A program made the position numbers and the translations under genes. Below the pieces are notes generated by a model that worked only from the letters and a program-made list of their open reading frames with translations, had not been told where the DNA came from and searched no databases. From Nitrospirae bacterium RBG_16_43_11 (lineage in GTDB: Bacteria; Nitrospirota; 9FT-COMBO-42-15; HDB-SIOI813), in contig MHEI01000007.1 in assembly GCA_001805165.1 (NCBI GenBank), positions 1-5,022 of the forward strand: DNA of 5,022 nt, written 5' to 3'. Numbering within the stretch: position 1 is the first letter of the stretch; each line of letters begins with the position of its first letter. Shown here in pieces: positions 4,854 to 5,022 of the stretch.

Positions 4854-4976
4854 ATAAGTGGAGGAATGGATCCTCCTGGCAGCCGGTTTACAGCAGTTAA
4901 TTTCATAAATAGACATTCTAAGGCCACGAAGGCCTCTACTCTGCAGGGAGCGGGGAGTGCTTCGTGGCCTTTTTTA
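4854..4976 (+). promoter_or_regulatory. Candidate attenuation leader, copy 3 (plus strand)
   Basis: The order is the same as in copies 1 and 2 but the sequence is more diverged. The first hairpin is at 4860-4876 (GGAGGA-ATGGA-TCCTCC), 12 nt after the -10. A 43-nt linker (4877-4919) containing AGCAGTTAATT follows, then a terminator at 4920-4976 whose outer stem AAGGCCACGAAG matches the other two. A gene appears to begin just downstream at 4992. The conserved geometry on the opposite strand suggests that the gene to the right belongs to the same regulon. Confidence 0.58.
4920..4976 (+). terminator. Intrinsic terminator in the rightward leader
   Basis: The arms 4920-4931 and 4960-4971 form a perfect 12-bp stem (AAGGCCACGAAG with CTTCGTGGCCTT). 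It encloses a GC-rich 28-nt loop region and is followed on the plus strand by a run of T (4970-4975). It sits between the plus-strand promoter and the presumed start at 4992, again an attenuator position. Confidence 0.8.
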
Positions 4977-4991
4977 TTAAAAGGATTTAAA

Positions 4992-5022
4992 GTGATAAAG
5001 AACGTGACTCTAAAGGTTTCAA
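4992..5022 (+). CDS. Start of an unidentified gene (first 10 codons only)
   Basis: A GTG at 4992-4994 is preceded by AAAAGGA with about six bases between, and opens MIKNVTLKVS before the window ends. Ten residues are too few for an assignment. The strand-like VTLKVS start is compatible with a heavy-metal-associated domain (which would continue GMxCxxC) or with a ribbon-helix-helix protein, but neither is supported by anything further. Its promoter and leader at 4819-4976 suggest co-regulation with the metal-uptake genes. Confidence 0.35.
   Translation, partial: MIKNVTLKVS

Noticed and set aside
4722..4916. 64-codon minus-strand open frame in the divergent promoter region
   Set aside because: It overlaps both promoters and leader hairpins and has no family resemblance or credible start signal.

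Overview
The window is one strand-coherent nickel/cobalt-uptake locus. Five genes lie on the minus strand, and a sixth appears to begin on the plus strand at the right edge. The organism looks like a moderate-GC Gram-negative bacterium: there is an outer-membrane porin with a C-terminal Phe, there are Sec signal peptides, and the dispersed repeats resemble those of Nitrospirota and Desulfobacterota. That taxonomic guess is weak and rests on style, not on a marker gene.

Reading the minus strand from right to left, a strong promoter (4768-4796) is followed by two intrinsic terminators in the leader (4632-4691 and 4557-4622). Then come an OprB-like porin (4517-3228), a dispersed repeat (3082-3186), a DUF4198/NikK-type periplasmic protein (3025-2219), a second dispersed repeat (2073-2168) and a divergent FMN-binding-domain-like secreted protein (2043-1432). 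A second promoter (1378-1406) with its own leader and terminator (1241-1297) then drives nikL (1193-567) and cbiM/nikM (543 to beyond position 1). The likely system is an energy-coupling-factor (ECF) Ni2+/Co2+ importer. In it, the porin admits the metal, NikK and NikL handle it at the periplasmic face, and CbiM/NikM is the membrane substrate-specific subunit. The ATPase and T-component genes (CbiO/CbiQ type) would be expected beyond the left edge.

The most interesting feature is a leader architecture that occurs three times: twice on the minus strand (upstream of nikL and of the porin) and once, more diverged, on the plus strand at 4819-4976. Each copy has TTGACA, exactly 17 bp, an AT-rich -10, 12-13 nt, a small hairpin, a 43-49 nt linker, and an intrinsic terminator whose stem carries a similar sequence (AAGGCC-AYG-...). 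Only after that does the gene start. This looks like a family of transcription-attenuation elements (riboswitch-like or protein-controlled) shared by a metal regulon. I do not recognise it as a known riboswitch class. The porin and plus-strand copies are divergent and their -35 boxes sit in a 12-bp perfect inverted repeat.
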